The translations under genes were made by a program, and so were the position numbers. Positions 32,952 to 44,378 of a DNA stretch of 64,000 nt are shown here, piece after piece. The DNA is from Haematobia irritans (lineage: Eukaryota > Arthropoda > Insecta > Diptera > Muscidae), in the NCBI RefSeq assembly GCF_050003625.1, contig NC_134399.1, positions 106,680,615 to 106,744,614 on the forward strand, written 5' to 3'. The notes beneath the pieces are model-generated. The model saw only the letters and a list, made by a program, of their open reading frames with translations, had not been told where the DNA came from and did not search any database. Every line of letters starts with the position of its first letter. The first letter of the stretch is position 1.

Positions 32952-34418
32952 TTTATACCCACCACCATAGAATGTTGACGGGGGTATAATAAGTTTGTTA
33001 TTCCGTCCAGGTTTTGAAATAGTCCTCATATAAACCAACTTCCCGATTTAAGGTCTTGGACTTATAGAATCCGTACTTTTCATCCAATTTTCCTGAAATT
33101 CGAAATCTAGAGGTATTTTACAACCATAAGGAGGTGTTCCGAAAAGTATCGGTCCACGTTTTGTTATAGCCCCCATTTACACCGATCTCCTGATTTTATT
33201 TCTTGGACTTATAGAATCCGTAGTTTTTATCCAATTTGGCTGAAATTGGAAATCTAGAGGCATTTTAGGACCACAAAGAGGTGGTGGTTATCGGACCATG
33301 TTTTGATATAGCCCCCATATAGACCGATCTCCCAATTTTACTTCTTGGGCTTATACAATCCGTAGTTTTTATCCAATTTGCCTGAAATTGGAAATATAGA
33401 GGTATTTTAGGAACATAAAAAGGTATGCTGCAAATGATGAGTATAGGTCCATGTTTTGGTATATCCCCCATATAGACCGATATCCTGATTTTATTTCTTG
33501 GACTTATAGAAGCCGTAGTTTTTATCCAATTTGCCTGAAATTGGAATTCTAGAGGTATTTTAGGACCAAAAAGAGGTGTGCTTAAAATGGTGAGTATCGG
33601 TCCATGTTTTGGTATAACGCCCATATAGACCGATCTCCCGATTTTATTTCTTGTGCTAATAGAAACCGTAGTTTGTATCCAAATTGCCTCAAATTGGAAA
33701 TCTAGAGGTATTTTAGGAACATAAAAAGGTATGCTGCAAGTGGTGAGTATCGGTCCCCCCATATAGACCGATCTCCTGATTTTCTTTCTTGGGCTTATAG
33801 AAACCGTATTTTATCCAATTTTCCTGAAATTGGAAATCTAGAGGTATTTTAGGACCACAAAGAGATGTGCCGAAAACGATGAGTATCGGTCCATATTTTA
33901 GTATAGCCCCCATAAGACCGATCTTCCGATTTAAATCCTTGTGTTTCTAGAAAGCGTAGTTTTTATCCGATTTGCCCGAAATTATAAATATACTGGTATC
34001 TAAGACCCACAAAAACGTGTTCGGATTTACACGGCCTCAATATAAACCGATTTCACTTCTTGAGGGTATAGATGGCGAACTGATCATGAAAATTGCTTGA
34101 AACTGAATGTAAAATTTCCAAATTTTACTTCTCGCAATCATTTAAATTATGGGGATGAAAATCGACAGATTTTAGATTTCAAATCAAGGCTTTATTTCGT
34201 CATTTTCTTGCACATTTCGTCATTTTCTTGCACATTAAAACTCAAACAACAATGGTCTTCATAGGTAAAATCTTTAAATTTATCTTCGGGAAGTGTATTG
34301 GTTGAACTGCTCTGCTTGGTAGAATATCTGTCATCAAACCCTCCTGAAATTTGAAAGGAAACTATAATATTTGATTCATGGTGGTGGGTATTTAAGATTC
34401 GGCCCAGCCGAACTCTAG
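32952..34418 (+). mobile_element. HINE-3 copy, 3' terminus damaged
   Basis: Begins TTATACCCACCACCATAGAA and has about six ~153-bp units (TAGACCGATCTCCCGATTTT, TTGCCTGAAATTGGAAATCT). It ends with ATGGTGGTGGGTATTTAAGA and the hairpin TTCGGCCCAGCCGAA, then diverges before the expected ACTTGTTTT. The 5' and 3' motifs CCCACCACCAT/ATGGTGGTGGG are inverted, as in HINE-1. Confidence 0.8.
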
Positions 34419-34439
34419 CCAAATATAAAGCAATCAGCC

Positions 34440-34512
34440 ACTCAGTATACCCAGGCACCTATATTAAGTGTATATTGAACTGTGCGGCCATCTTGTTGGG
34501 ATATGTGACGTC
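34440..34512 (-). pseudogene. Relic of LOA-like RNase H
   Basis: The minus strand reads NKMAAQFNIHLI, stop, VPGY, matching NEMAEQYNIHLIWVPGH of the two LOA-like copies with a Trp-to-stop change. About 70 bp only, lying between HINE-3 and the SINE. Confidence 0.65.
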
Positions 34513-34550
34513 CAAGGGTTTGCTTACAATTTTCTGTGTTGTCAATTTTG

Positions 34551-34858
34551 GGAGCCACCGTGGTGCAATGGTTAGCATGCCCGCCTTGCATACACAAGGT
34601 CGTGGGTTCGATTCCTGTTTCGACCGAACATCAAAAAGTTTTTCAGCGGTGGATTATCCCACCTCAATAATGCTAGTGACATTTCTGAGGATTTCAAAGC
34701 TTCACTGCAATGTGGAACGCCGTTCGGACCCGGCTATAAAAAGGAGGTCCCTTGTCATTGAGCTTAACATGGAATCGGGCATCACTCAGTGATAAGAGAG
34801 AAGTTCACCAATGTGGTATAACAATGGTCTGAACAGTCTAAGTGAGCCTGATACATCG
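34551..34858 (+). mobile_element. tRNA-derived SINE, copy 1
   Basis: The head is tRNA-like: box A TGGTGCAATGGTTAGCATG at 34561 and box B GGTTCGATTCC at 34605, with TTGCATA in the anticodon-loop position, suggesting an Ala(TGC)-type ancestor. A body (TTTTTCAGCGGTGGATTATC to GGAGGTCCCTTGTCATTGAG) follows. The 3' part GTCTAAGTGAGCCTGATACA matches the LOA-like LINE. This copy ends at ATCG before the CCTAA tail. Confidence 0.8.
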
Positions 34859-35765
34859 TACAAGACATTACCACCTCTTCTGCCACGTATTCTCCAACGA
34901 ACTATTTGAACTATTTATTTAAAACTTGGTTGGTGTAAAATTTCGATTCCCAGAAAAAAAAAATAATTTTCCCACATATAGCATTATGTTACTAAACGAG
35001 GGATTTTTATTTGTAATTCAATTTGCAACATGAAATATTTTAAAGTTAAGGGAAAAATTTATTATATATGTTCCTCTTGGCGGAGTGTACCAAAGATATG
35101 CATCTAAACAACGTATTCCTTATTTCTTGCAATTTCTTGTAAACCCCTTAATGATCTATAATTACGTCCATAGAAATTTAAATTAAAGAATTTTCCGAAT
35201 TTACATCATTAATTTTTGTTTGTACACATAAACCATGGCATTTCTTTATTCTGAGTACTTCCAAAAATGCTAAGGCGTTTTAACCTAATTATTTTTTCTT
35301 TTAGTTGTTTTTTATGATTTTTGGCGGGAGAACAATGACTTTTCCCACAGTCTGTCTGTCTACAAAAGGCATTTGTTTTGATGGTATCTAACTAATTTGC
35401 GTTATTTTTTCTCCTCGCCAGATTTGGTCATATTTGGTTAATTATATTCCAGCTTTGGCTAATGGTGTACCCAACATATTTTGGTGCTGATAACACTTTA
35501 TGGTCCTATGTATCTATGAGAACAGTGCCAAGATTTATTTGTATTTGGTTTTATTGCTGGCTATTCTTCCTCCAGTGTTTTTTCTTCAAGAGCTAATTTA
35601 CTGTTGAAATTAGCACATTTTGTGGTTTATTTTGTTTTTTATTCCAGCGAGAAATTCTGAAGGCGTCTCCACAGGGTTCATAGTTATCTCCTAAGTTGAC
35701 ATCAACTTTTATGTTATTTACCCACTATGGGTAAAATGATGAAGCATGGGAAATTTCTATATCTA
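34859..35765. other. No recognised feature
   Basis: AT-rich, non-repetitive within the window, no coding frame of interest. Confidence 0.5.
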
Positions 35766-37002
35766 CACTGTTAGAAAAATATGTTTTTCATATGTTCCGA
35801 TATAAACAAAATGTGTTTCGGGCACGATTTTAAACCACAATATATTTAAGTGCGAACATGTAATTTTCCTAAACTAACACTAAATGTTTGGGACATCTAT
35901 GTTAATATGTTAGAATATATTATGTTTGGGGCATGAATGTTTCATAAAAATCATATGTGTGAATACAAACATATATAAATTTACAAATTTCAACTAAACA
36001 TACATATGTTGTGATATTTTATTCAAAGCGACAGAGAGAGTATAGAGAGAAATAGAGATGGAAACCGGGAGAGTTGACGAAAGATATCAATATAACACAG
36101 CAAAAGAGTCAAAAGAGAACAATTTCTGTGAAACCGCTTGTATGTTGTTTCGGAAAACTGTTTTATGATAAGGCCAAAAATTTGATATGTTTAAGTCTAA
36201 ATATTATTTAATTTGAATAAAGAGAATATACATTCTGAACCAAGAGAATAGACATTTGAAAAACAAACAGCATATGTTTTCGCCTTGAGAGCAGCATTTT
36301 ATGTATGTGTGGACATGTGTTTTGTTTATCATTTTGGCATTATTTTTTTCTTGGTTCGTTAAAAGAAATCAGGGGTCTTCATAAAAATAACGAAAGGGCA
36401 CTATACTCTTTTTAGAGTTGGGACGGTAAAATGAAATAAGGAGGAAATAGTGAAAAATTACACAGTAAAATGTAAAAAAACAAAGTTTAGTTTCTCTTTA
36501 TTAAAAAGTAGTCCACGAGGAGTTGACGGACACCATCAAATATAAAAGCGGGCATTAAGTTCGACTTTTACAGCTAAAACAATTTAAAAAGTTTATTTTC
36601 TTTAAAATGAATTATTAAAGAAAAATAAAAGGAATTTTAGAGCGATGGTGTTAAATGCTAGTAAAAAACTGTTCACTCCTAAATAAATTTATGTTTATAT
36701 TATAAAATTATGTATGTATGTTTATACTCGACTCCACGTTCTTCTTTTGTTAGTTTTTGAATTCATTCCAAATTTTAAAGTTTTGTACAAAAACAGTTTT
36801 TTATTACAAGATTGTTATTTTTGCAATAAAAAATAATATTTTATCCAAAAATCATTCAATTTCGTTTATATCAAGCACTGTTACTGACTATAAATCTTTA
36901 ATAACGCACATTTCGATGTTTCATTTAAAAAAATTAATATAGTATAAATATAAATGTGTAAATTAAAAAAAAAAAAAAAAAAACAAAAAAAAATGTTCGG
37001 TC

Positions 37003-37077
37003 GGAGCAGGGATTGAACCCACGACCCTTTGCATGCAAGGCAGACATGCTAACCACTGCTCCACGTGGCAAACAAAT
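37003..37077 (-). other. tRNA-Ala-like module with downstream oligo-T
   Basis: The minus strand has box-A-like GTGGAGCAGTGGTTAGCATG, TTGCATG in the anticodon-loop position and box B GGTTCAATCCC, then GACCGAACA and a long T-run (A-run on the plus strand, 36966-36996), a good pol III terminator. It is strongly similar to the SINE head. Acceptor pairing is poor, so it is a tRNA-derived sequence rather than a clear tRNA gene. Confidence 0.55.
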
Positions 37078-37183
37078 GTATGTTTCTGTTAAATAATGTT
37101 ATGTTTGCATGGGCTCGTGGGCGCTGCAAACTATGCTATATAAATGTAACTTAAAACGATAATTATCTACTGGTGACTATAAC

Positions 37184-37258
37184 AGCTACGTAGCCCAGTG
37201 GATAGTGTGTTGGCTTACAAACTGTATGGTCCTCGGTTCGATTCTCCGTGCAGGCGAA
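37184..37258 (+). other. tRNA-like pol III module
   Basis: Box A TAGCCCAGTGG at 37191 fits the consensus; CTTACAA sits where the anticodon loop would be; box B GGTTCGATTC is at 37235. Acceptor arms do not pair. Same module as at 20969-21034 and 57893-57960. Confidence 0.5.
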
Positions 37259-37565
37259 AGGTAAAATTTAAAAAATTTATAAAAGTGAATAATTTCTTCA
37301 ACATTATTTGTATTACAGAGAAAGGTGCCAATAACTAAAAAATTTCGTGGAAGTGAAAATTACGAGTATGTTAGGGAATGAGCACAATCGTGTTTGGGAA
37401 AAATTCTTCCAAGCATATAATATTTTTGGCTCAAAATGCTTCCAAACATATAATATGTTCACATAAAACAAACATATTAATGTTTCGGCAGTATGCAATA
37501 ATATATGTGCTTCCTGCAAAATATGTTTGGAACATATGTTAAAGAAGCGATTTTTTTTGAGGGTG

Positions 37566-38244
37566 TAAAGATTTAGTAAGGCATAGGTATTGAATTCCAC
37601 CCACATACTTTTTTTTATTGGTTTTGGTCGAAGAAAATTTAACATTTCCACAACATATTGAGGGTAATTTTCCCAACAAGAATTGTCCACAGCTGGCGTA
37701 TGTGCAGTGAAATAGGTTTTAATAAAAATAAAAATTTCAAAATATTCTTTCCAGTCTCTGTTTACATTTATTTCAATATTTGATGGCAGTGGCCAAGGCT
37801 GCTGATAAATGGCTTTGGCGGAAATTGATATAGATTTGTGGAAATTTTGTTTTTGTTTACTTTTTTTAATATTTTAAATATTAATAAATCACAAAAAAAC
37901 TTATGTTTAGGTTTTTTTGTTTCTCTTATTATTTCTCAATATCCATTATGTAGTTTAACCAAAACTTTTAACACCATCCAAAATTGCCATTAATTGGCAG
38001 CTGTGAAGTTTAAACCAATTTAAATGGAAAATTGTAGAGCAAGCCAAATGGATTGCATTCACTTCACTTAAAATACCAACATAAAAAACAAATTGATTTC
38101 GAACTTTAATTAAGGCATATATGGTTGCGGCTTTACCAGGTCATTGCTAATGACTTCACAGAGGCCTATTAGGTAAGAAACATTGAAGAGTCGTTGCTAG
38201 AAATTAACAAAAAATCTTTGAATTTAAACTAGGCTGCAAACACA
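37566..38244. other. No recognised feature
   Basis: AT-rich, no frame or repeat recognised. Confidence 0.5.
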
Positions 38245-38445
38245 CAGAAAAAAATAACACCAAAATATTGAAGTTGCAAATATTTTCAATTAATGAATTA
38301 ATTGATACAATTAACTTTTTAATCACTATAGAAACATTGAGTTAATTAAGTCAATGATTGAAAATGTTAAAGTTACTAATAACAAAAAATAATTGATACA
38401 ATTAAATTTTTAATCAAACTCGGAAGACTCAGTCAGTTAAAAAAC
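38245..38445. mobile_element. MITE-B (TTAATTGA-rich) copy
   Basis: Starts ACACAGAAAAAAATAACACC and has repeated TTAATTGATACAATTAA words, as at 54738-54893 and 62668-62950. Confidence 0.45.
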
Positions 38446-38453
38446 ACATCGTA

Positions 38454-39107
38454 CACTAAGAAAAGTTTACTTGGATCCAAAGATTTTGACCTTCCCTTAA
38501 GGATTTTAGTATTAATTCCGAGCCAAAGATGCGGCTTCTTTAAAATAAAGACATTTTTTAGAGACCTAGAGGGCTTTAAATATAGGACCAATAAAATTAA
38601 AATTAGGATACAGACGTCATTTATCAAATTTTAATTATCTTTTCGCGGTTTATTAATAAATGTACTCACGTACAAACAAAAAAATCCAAATTATAATTGA
38701 TACTTCACAGTAAAGAATGTTTTCTTAATTCCAAAGAACACTGTAAACCAAAGACGCTAAAACCTCAAAATAAGTCTTAGCCAATATTTGAAGTGTATTT
38801 ATCTTAAATCTAAAGTTTCAATATTTCAGTTAATTTAAGGACACTTTCTTTAAATCAAAAATGTGTTTCTTAACTTTAAGGAAAATTAGCTTTAGTTCAA
38901 AGACATGCGACTTTAACGGATGGACGCAAATTTAAAAAATGTGTGCCCTAAATTTAATTAAAAAAATTTTTGAAGCAAAGATTATAAAAATTATTTTAAT
39001 TAAAATTTCATTATTTTAAAGAAATCTCTACTTAACATTTCGTAAATTTCGCATCCTAAAATTTAGGTTACGTAATCTTTAATATCACGTTAATATTTTT
39101 TTTAGTG
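38454..39107 (+). mobile_element. MITE-A2, uninterrupted copy
   Basis: TA flanks at 38452-38453 and 39108-39109; ends CACTAAGAAAAGTTTAC and ATTTTTTTTAGTG. Serves as the reference for the interrupted copies at 26942 and 41844. 654 bp. Confidence 0.8.
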
Positions 39108-39109
39108 TA

Positions 39110-41816
39110 GGTTAGGTTAGGTTAGGTTAAAGTGGCAGCCCGATTAAATTTCAGGCTCACTTAGACTATTCAGTCCATTGTGATACCACATTTAACTAAA
39201 AGTACCTATTACATATGGGCACTTCTAGTCTTAACCACTGAACCTTCTCTATTATTTACTTTTGTGGAACCAACCATATTGCTCCAAAAACATTAACAAA
39301 CTGCTTAAGTTAACGTTTTCCAGGTCAGCCAGTAATCTAAAGCTATATGCTCCTAAAATTCGCTTACGCCTTACACAAAAAGCAGGACACTCACACAAGA
39401 GGTGTTTAATTGATTCCTTTTCCTCCACATCATGACAGCTTATACAATAGTCATTATACTTCGCACCTATAGTTTTTGCAAATTCGCCTATCAGGCAGCG
39501 ACCCGTTATAGCAGATATCAGGAGTGCTATCTGACGCCTTGAGAACACTAGCATATCTAGTGTGAGGTTTAAGTTTAAATGGGGCCATATTTGCTTGGTG
39601 TCGTTACAACCCTTGCAATTTTCCCATCGAATATTGGCCATCATAACAGCCTTCTCACGCAGTAAGAGCTTGCAGGTGGCCAGAGGCATACCAACAGATT
39701 CTAGTTCCCCTGGAATATGTAAGGTAGTTCCTAGCCTTGCTAACACATCTGCTTCGCAGTTCCCCGGTATGTTCCTATGGCCAGGCACCCATATTAGGTG
39801 AATATTGTACTGCTCAGCCATCTCGTTGAGAGATTTGCGGCAGTCTATGGCCGTTTTCGAGATAAGGAACACAGAGTCCAAGGATTTTATTGCAGGTTGA
39901 CTGTCTGAGTATATATTAATGCCAATATTTGTTGGAACATTACTTCTCAGCCAATTCACCACCTCTCTTATTGCCAATATTTAAGCCTGAAAAACACTAC
40001 AGTGATTAGGTAATCTTTTCGCTATTCGAATTTCCAGATCTTTAGAATATACTCCGAAGCCCACTTGTCCATTCAATTTGGAGCCATCAGTATAGAAATC
40101 TATATATCTTTTATTCCCCGGGGTCTGTGTACACCACGCCTCACTGTTGGGAATTAGAGTTTCAAACTTTTTGTTCGAAAAGTGGTTTTGCCAGGGTGTA
40201 ATCCACTACGTTAGGCACATCTGGCATTACTTTGAGGACCGAACTATGACCGTACATTTTTTCCGACCACAGCGATAGCTCGCGCAACCGCACAGCCGTT
40301 GTTGCAGCTGACTGTTTGGCCAAAATGTCTAAAGGCAATAGATGTAGCATGACATTAAGGGAGTCTGTTCCTGTCTTACTAAATGCGCCTGAGATACATA
40401 AGCTCGCCATACGCTGAACTTTATCTAAACAAGTCGGTTTCTGAAGTGCCGGCCGCCAGACTACAACACCATATAGCATTATAGGTCTAACTACTGCCGT
40501 GTATAGCCAATGCACAATTTTTGGTCTTAGTCCCCACTTTTTCCCTATTGCCTTTTTGCACGAGTACAAAGCTACCGTGGCTTTTCTCGCCCTCTCTTCA
40601 ATATTAAGCCTAAAATTAAGCTTCCTGTCCAAAATAACGCCAAGGTATTTTGCACACTAGTTCTGTCTTTGCTGGATTTACACCAAGACCATTATCTTTC
40701 GCCCATTTCTCAGTCATCCGGAGAGCTCTCTGTATAATATCTCTGATTGTGGATGGGAATTTTCCCCTGACAGCTAGCACCACATCATCTGCGTATGCCA
40801 CCACTTTTATCCTTTCTTTTTCTAGGGAAACCAGAAGGTTGTTTATAGCAACATTCCAAAGAAGAGGTGATAGAACTACTCCTTGGGGAGTGCCTCTGTT
40901 CACATACCTTTGTATGTTTGCTTGCCCTAGTGTGGCTGAAATACGCCTCTTTATTAGAAGTTCGTCTAACAGCCCAAGTATACCTGGATCAACATTCAGA
41001 GTTGTCAGTCCATTTAATATCGAGCTCGGATGGACATTATTGAACGCCCCTTCGATGTCTAGAAACGCCACGATTGTGTATTCTTTGACAGATAGTGAGC
41101 TTTCAATAAAGCTGACTAGTTCATGCAATGCGGTCTCAGTAGATCTGCCCTTCGAGTATGCATGCTGTCGTTTCGAGAGCAAACTTGAATCCACGCTAGT
41201 TCTAAAATACATGTCTATCATCCTCTCCAGGGTCTTAAGTAGGAATGAGGATAAGCTGATTGGTCGGAAATCCTTCGCACTCGAGTGAGAGGCTTTTCCT
41301 ACTTTAGGTATGAAGACGACTTTTGTTTCCCTCCACTTTTCTGGAATATATGCTAAGTTTACACATAGTTTATATATCACCGTCAACCAGGGGATAATTC
41401 TTTCAGCCACTGCCTGTAACTCCGCCGGAGTAATTCCATCAGGTCCGGGGGATTTCAATGGTCCAAAGCTATTTAAAGCCCATTTTATTCTAGATTCCGA
41501 CACAATTTCCTCGATAGGAAATGATCGCTGAGCCTCTGTTACACCGCCGGAACATGGTTCAACCGTCTGATTTCCAGGGAAGAGTGTGTCCAAAAGTACC
41601 TCCAACGTCTCCTCACTGGACGTTGTCCAATTTCCCTCCGATGTACCTAGTACCAGTACCTTCCGTAGTCTGGAAGCCTCTGACGTATTCTCAATACTGC
41701 TACAGTAATCATCCCAAGAGTTTTGTTGAGACCTTCTCAGTTCTCCGTAGTCCACCATGGCGGCCGATTTTTTCCCCTTGGCTTTCCTCTAGAGCAAGCA
41801 GCTTTCAGTGAAATGT
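39110..41816 (-). mobile_element. LOA-like LINE, 5'-truncated second copy
   Basis: On the minus strand it runs from within the endonuclease-RT linker of ORF2 to the 3' end; the (TAACC)n tail is at 39110-39130. Flanking TTTTTTAGTGTA (39098-39109) and TTTTTCAGTGTA (41818-41829) form a possible 12-bp target duplication with one mismatch. Highly similar to 29845-32726. Confidence 0.85.
39252..41810 (-). pseudogene. LOA-like ORF2, truncated and broken
   Basis: Relative to the copy at 29024-32586 it lacks the endonuclease. It has a ~109-bp deletion after the codons for PPWW (near 41748), a ~77-bp deletion between the RT and the thumb region (near 40660), and a stop in place of the RNase H glutamate codon (GAA to TAA, 39981-39983). 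RT motifs FLDIEGAFNNV, GTPQGVVLSPLLWN and YADD remain. The RNase H segment missing from the first copy is present here (RSNVPTNIGINIYSDSQPA). Confidence 0.85.
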
Positions 41817-43021
41817 GTTTTTCAGTGTAACTTTTAAATTCAACACTGAAAAAATATTGATCTATTATGAAAGATTATGCAAAAGTTTTAGGGCGCGCAA
41901 GTTACACAATATGTTATTTAGGACAAATGTCTTTAAAATAATGAAATTTAAACTAAAAGAAGGTTTATATTCTTGAAATTTGCATCTCTCCGCTATAGTC
42001 GTATTGCTTTGAAGTAAAGCCAATTTTTCTTAAGGTTTAGAAAAGTATCTTTGATTTTAAGAAATAATCTTAATAATCTTATGTGGAATCATAGAATTTT
42101 GGGATCTTTGGTATATCAAAAAGAGAATGAAATTCGATAAATGAGATCGATATGCCAAATTTCTTTAAAATACTGAATTTTTAATTTAAAGAAAGTTTAT
42201 AATCTTTGACTCAACATTTTTGTCTATTACATTTAGGAAAAAATCTTTGATCTATTTTCTATGAAGTTTCCTTAACGTAAAGAAAAACAATTGATTTAAA
42301 AATATCGCCCTTAAATTAACTGAAATATTTAATCTTGAGAAATATAGGCTAAAACTTATTTTGCAATGTTTTTTGGAATTAAGAAAAATTTTTTACTTTC
42401 AAGCAAAGCAAATTTCCCAGCAAAAAAAATTCAAAGTTGGCACAACTTAAAAATAACTTCCAAAAATGTCCTCCTAAAGAAGTTATTTTTTTTAACTACC
42501 CAGGAAGTTGTTTTGATTAAATTTTCTATAACTCGCTTTTTCAAAATTTTAAGTAACAATTTTTACTTTTTTTGTTTCAAATACTTTAGAAATAAAATGG
42601 TACAAAGTATTTAAATTTTGTCGAAAAAAATTCTAAATACATTTTAGAAAAATTGTAAGTTTTTGAAAATATTTGAGGTCAAATGTTTTAGACAAGCGTT
42701 AGAATACTTTAATGCATAAAAATCATAAAAAAAATATAAAAATTTTTGATTTCGCAAAATATCACACAATTTTATAATTCACATCCCAAACACGGCATTC
42801 GGATCACAACTTAAGAAGTGCTGCAAATTCAGTGCAACGGCTGTTGAAATGGTGGACATCCGCCCTATGACAAGCCCATGTTAAATTCATCGCTTCAGCG
42901 CCAATTTTGCACCACTTCCAAATCCAAAAAGAACATATTCACTACTTTTTTGGACTGCAAAATGGTTGGATGGACGGACGTTTTGTTTTTTATTTTAAAG
43001 AAATTTGTCCTTTATATTATA

Positions 43022-43963
43022 AAGGGTGATTTGTTAAGAGCTTGATAACTTTTTTAAAAAAAAAACGCATAAAATTTGCAAAATCTCATCGGTTCTTTAT
43101 TTGAAACGTTAGATTGGTCCATGACATTTACTTTTTGAAGATAATTTCATTTAAATGTTGACCGCGGCTGCGTCTTAGGTGGTCCATTCGGAAAGTCCAA
43201 TTTTGGGCAACTTTTTCGAGCATTTCGGCCGGAATAGCCCGAATTTCTTCGGAAATGTTGTCTTCCAAAGCTGGAATAGTTGCTGGCTTATTTCTGTAGA
43301 CTTTAGACTTGACGTAGCCCCACAAAAAATAGTCTAAAGGCGTCAAATCGCATGATCTTGGTGGCCAACTTACCGGTCCATTTCTTGAGATGAATTGTTC
43401 TCCGAAGTTTTCCCTCAAAATGGCCATAGAATCGCGAGCTGTGTGGCATGTAGCGCCATCTTGTTGAAACCACATGTCAACCAAGTTCAGTTCTTCCATT
43501 TTTGGCAACAAAAAGTTTGTTAGCATCGAACGATAGCGATCGCCATTCACCGTAACGTTGCGTCCAACAGCATCTTTGAAAAAATACGGTCCAATGATTC
43601 CACCAGCGTACAAACCACACCAAACAGTGCATTTTTCGGGATGCATGGGCAGTTCTTGAACGGCTTCTGGTTGCTCTTCACTCCAAATGCGGCAGTTTTG
43701 CTTATTTACGTAGCCATTCAACCAGAAATGAGCCTCATCGCTGAACAAAATTTGTCGATAAAAAAGCGGAAACACATTTCGAACCGAACACTGATTTTGG
43801 TAATAAAATTCAATGATTTGCAAGCGTTGCTCGTTAGTAAGTCTATTCATGATGAAATGTCAAAGCATACTGAGCATCTTTCTCTTTGACACCATGTCTG
43901 AAATCCCACGTGATCTGTCAAATACTAATGCATGAAAATCCTAACCTCAAAAGAATCACCCTT
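43022..43963 (-). mobile_element. Rosa-type mariner, internally deleted, copy 2
   Basis: The inverted ends AAGGGTGATTTG and AAGGGTGATTCTTTTGAG (right, inverted) are flanked by TA on both sides (43020-43021 and 43964-43965). Near-identical to 8791-9732, including the internal deletion and UTRs. Confidence 0.9.
43128..43850 (-). CDS. DD41D mariner transposase lacking the DNA-binding domain, copy 2
   Basis: A 240-residue frame with the same predicted protein as 8904-9626: catalytic Asp at 38, 131 and 173, and the helix-turn-helix region removed between residues ~25 and ~30 without frameshift. Since both copies share the deletion breakpoint, the deleted form itself was mobilised, presumably in trans by a full-length rosa element elsewhere. 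The uninterrupted frame may reflect recent insertion rather than selection. Confidence 0.85.
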   Translation of the reverse strand: MNRLTNEQRLQIIEFYYQNQCSVRNVFPLFYRQILFSDEAHFWLNGYVNKQNCRIWSEEQPEAVQELPMHPEKCTVWCGLYAGGIIGPYFFKDAVGRNVTVNGDRYRSMLTNFLLPKMEELNLVDMWFQQDGATCHTARDSMAILRENFGEQFISRNGPVSWPPRSCDLTPLDYFLWGYVKSKVYRNKPATIPALEDNISEEIRAIPAEMLEKVAQNWTFRMDHLRRSRGQHLNEIIFKK

Positions 43964-44127
43964 TATAAATTTCATGTTCTTAAATTTAGGTTGCATACTC
44001 TTCCATATTAGGTCAATATTTTTGCAGTGCATGTACATGGTTCATACTCATATCCATTTTGTACTAAACACGGTCTTAAGCCCATTAAATGTCTACAAAA
44101 TTTGCTATAGAAAAAAATTGGAATATG

Positions 44128-44378
44128 CACGTAGAGAAGGAATATGATCACCCCAAACATATTTCAAGAGAAAAATGTTATTTTTGGATGGGAAACATGC
44201 AACATTTTTGTCGCAAAAATGTTCTTTTCTCCGCAAACATATACATGGTTATCGAAATCAGGTACATAATTTCCGAGAAAATAACATGATTGCGACAAAC
44301 AAGTTACATGTTTGCCGTCCAAAAATAACATTTTGCTCTCGAAACATGTTTGAGGTGATCATATTCCTTCTCTGGGTG
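44128..44378. mobile_element. Fold-back element, near-complete palindrome
   Basis: Arms of ~110-120 bp: AGAGAAGGAATATGATCACC, ATGTTATTTTTGGA and TTTGTCGCAA on the left recur in order on the right in inverted form. The transcript would fold into one long hairpin. One end also occurs alone at 19384-19413. Confidence 0.75.

Larger units (their letters stand above)
35766..37565 (+). mobile_element. MITE-G, 1.8 kb, TA-flanked, with two tRNA-like modules
   Basis: TA lies outside both ends. The left end is CACTGTTAGAAAAATATG and the right end, inverted, CACCCTCAAAAAAAATCGC. The body has many ACATATGTTTGG-type words in both orientations. The inverted, shorter copy at 57323-58301 has both ends in the same relation. 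It contains tRNA-like segments at 37003-37077 and 37184-37258. Non-coding. Confidence 0.65.
41844..44039 (-). mobile_element. MITE-A2-like host with nested rosa mariner
   Basis: Ends CACTGAAAAAATATTG and ATATTTTTGCAGTG. The stretch before the mariner (TTTAAAGAAATTTGTCCTTT) and after it (TTCTTAAATTTAGGTTGCA) join as in 39010-39070. The interior at 42400-42990 is more diverged and may hold a further insertion. Confidence 0.6.

Noticed and set aside
37184..37258. Functional tRNA gene
   Set aside because: A and B boxes fit but acceptor and anticodon stems do not pair; it is a tRNA-derived repeat module.
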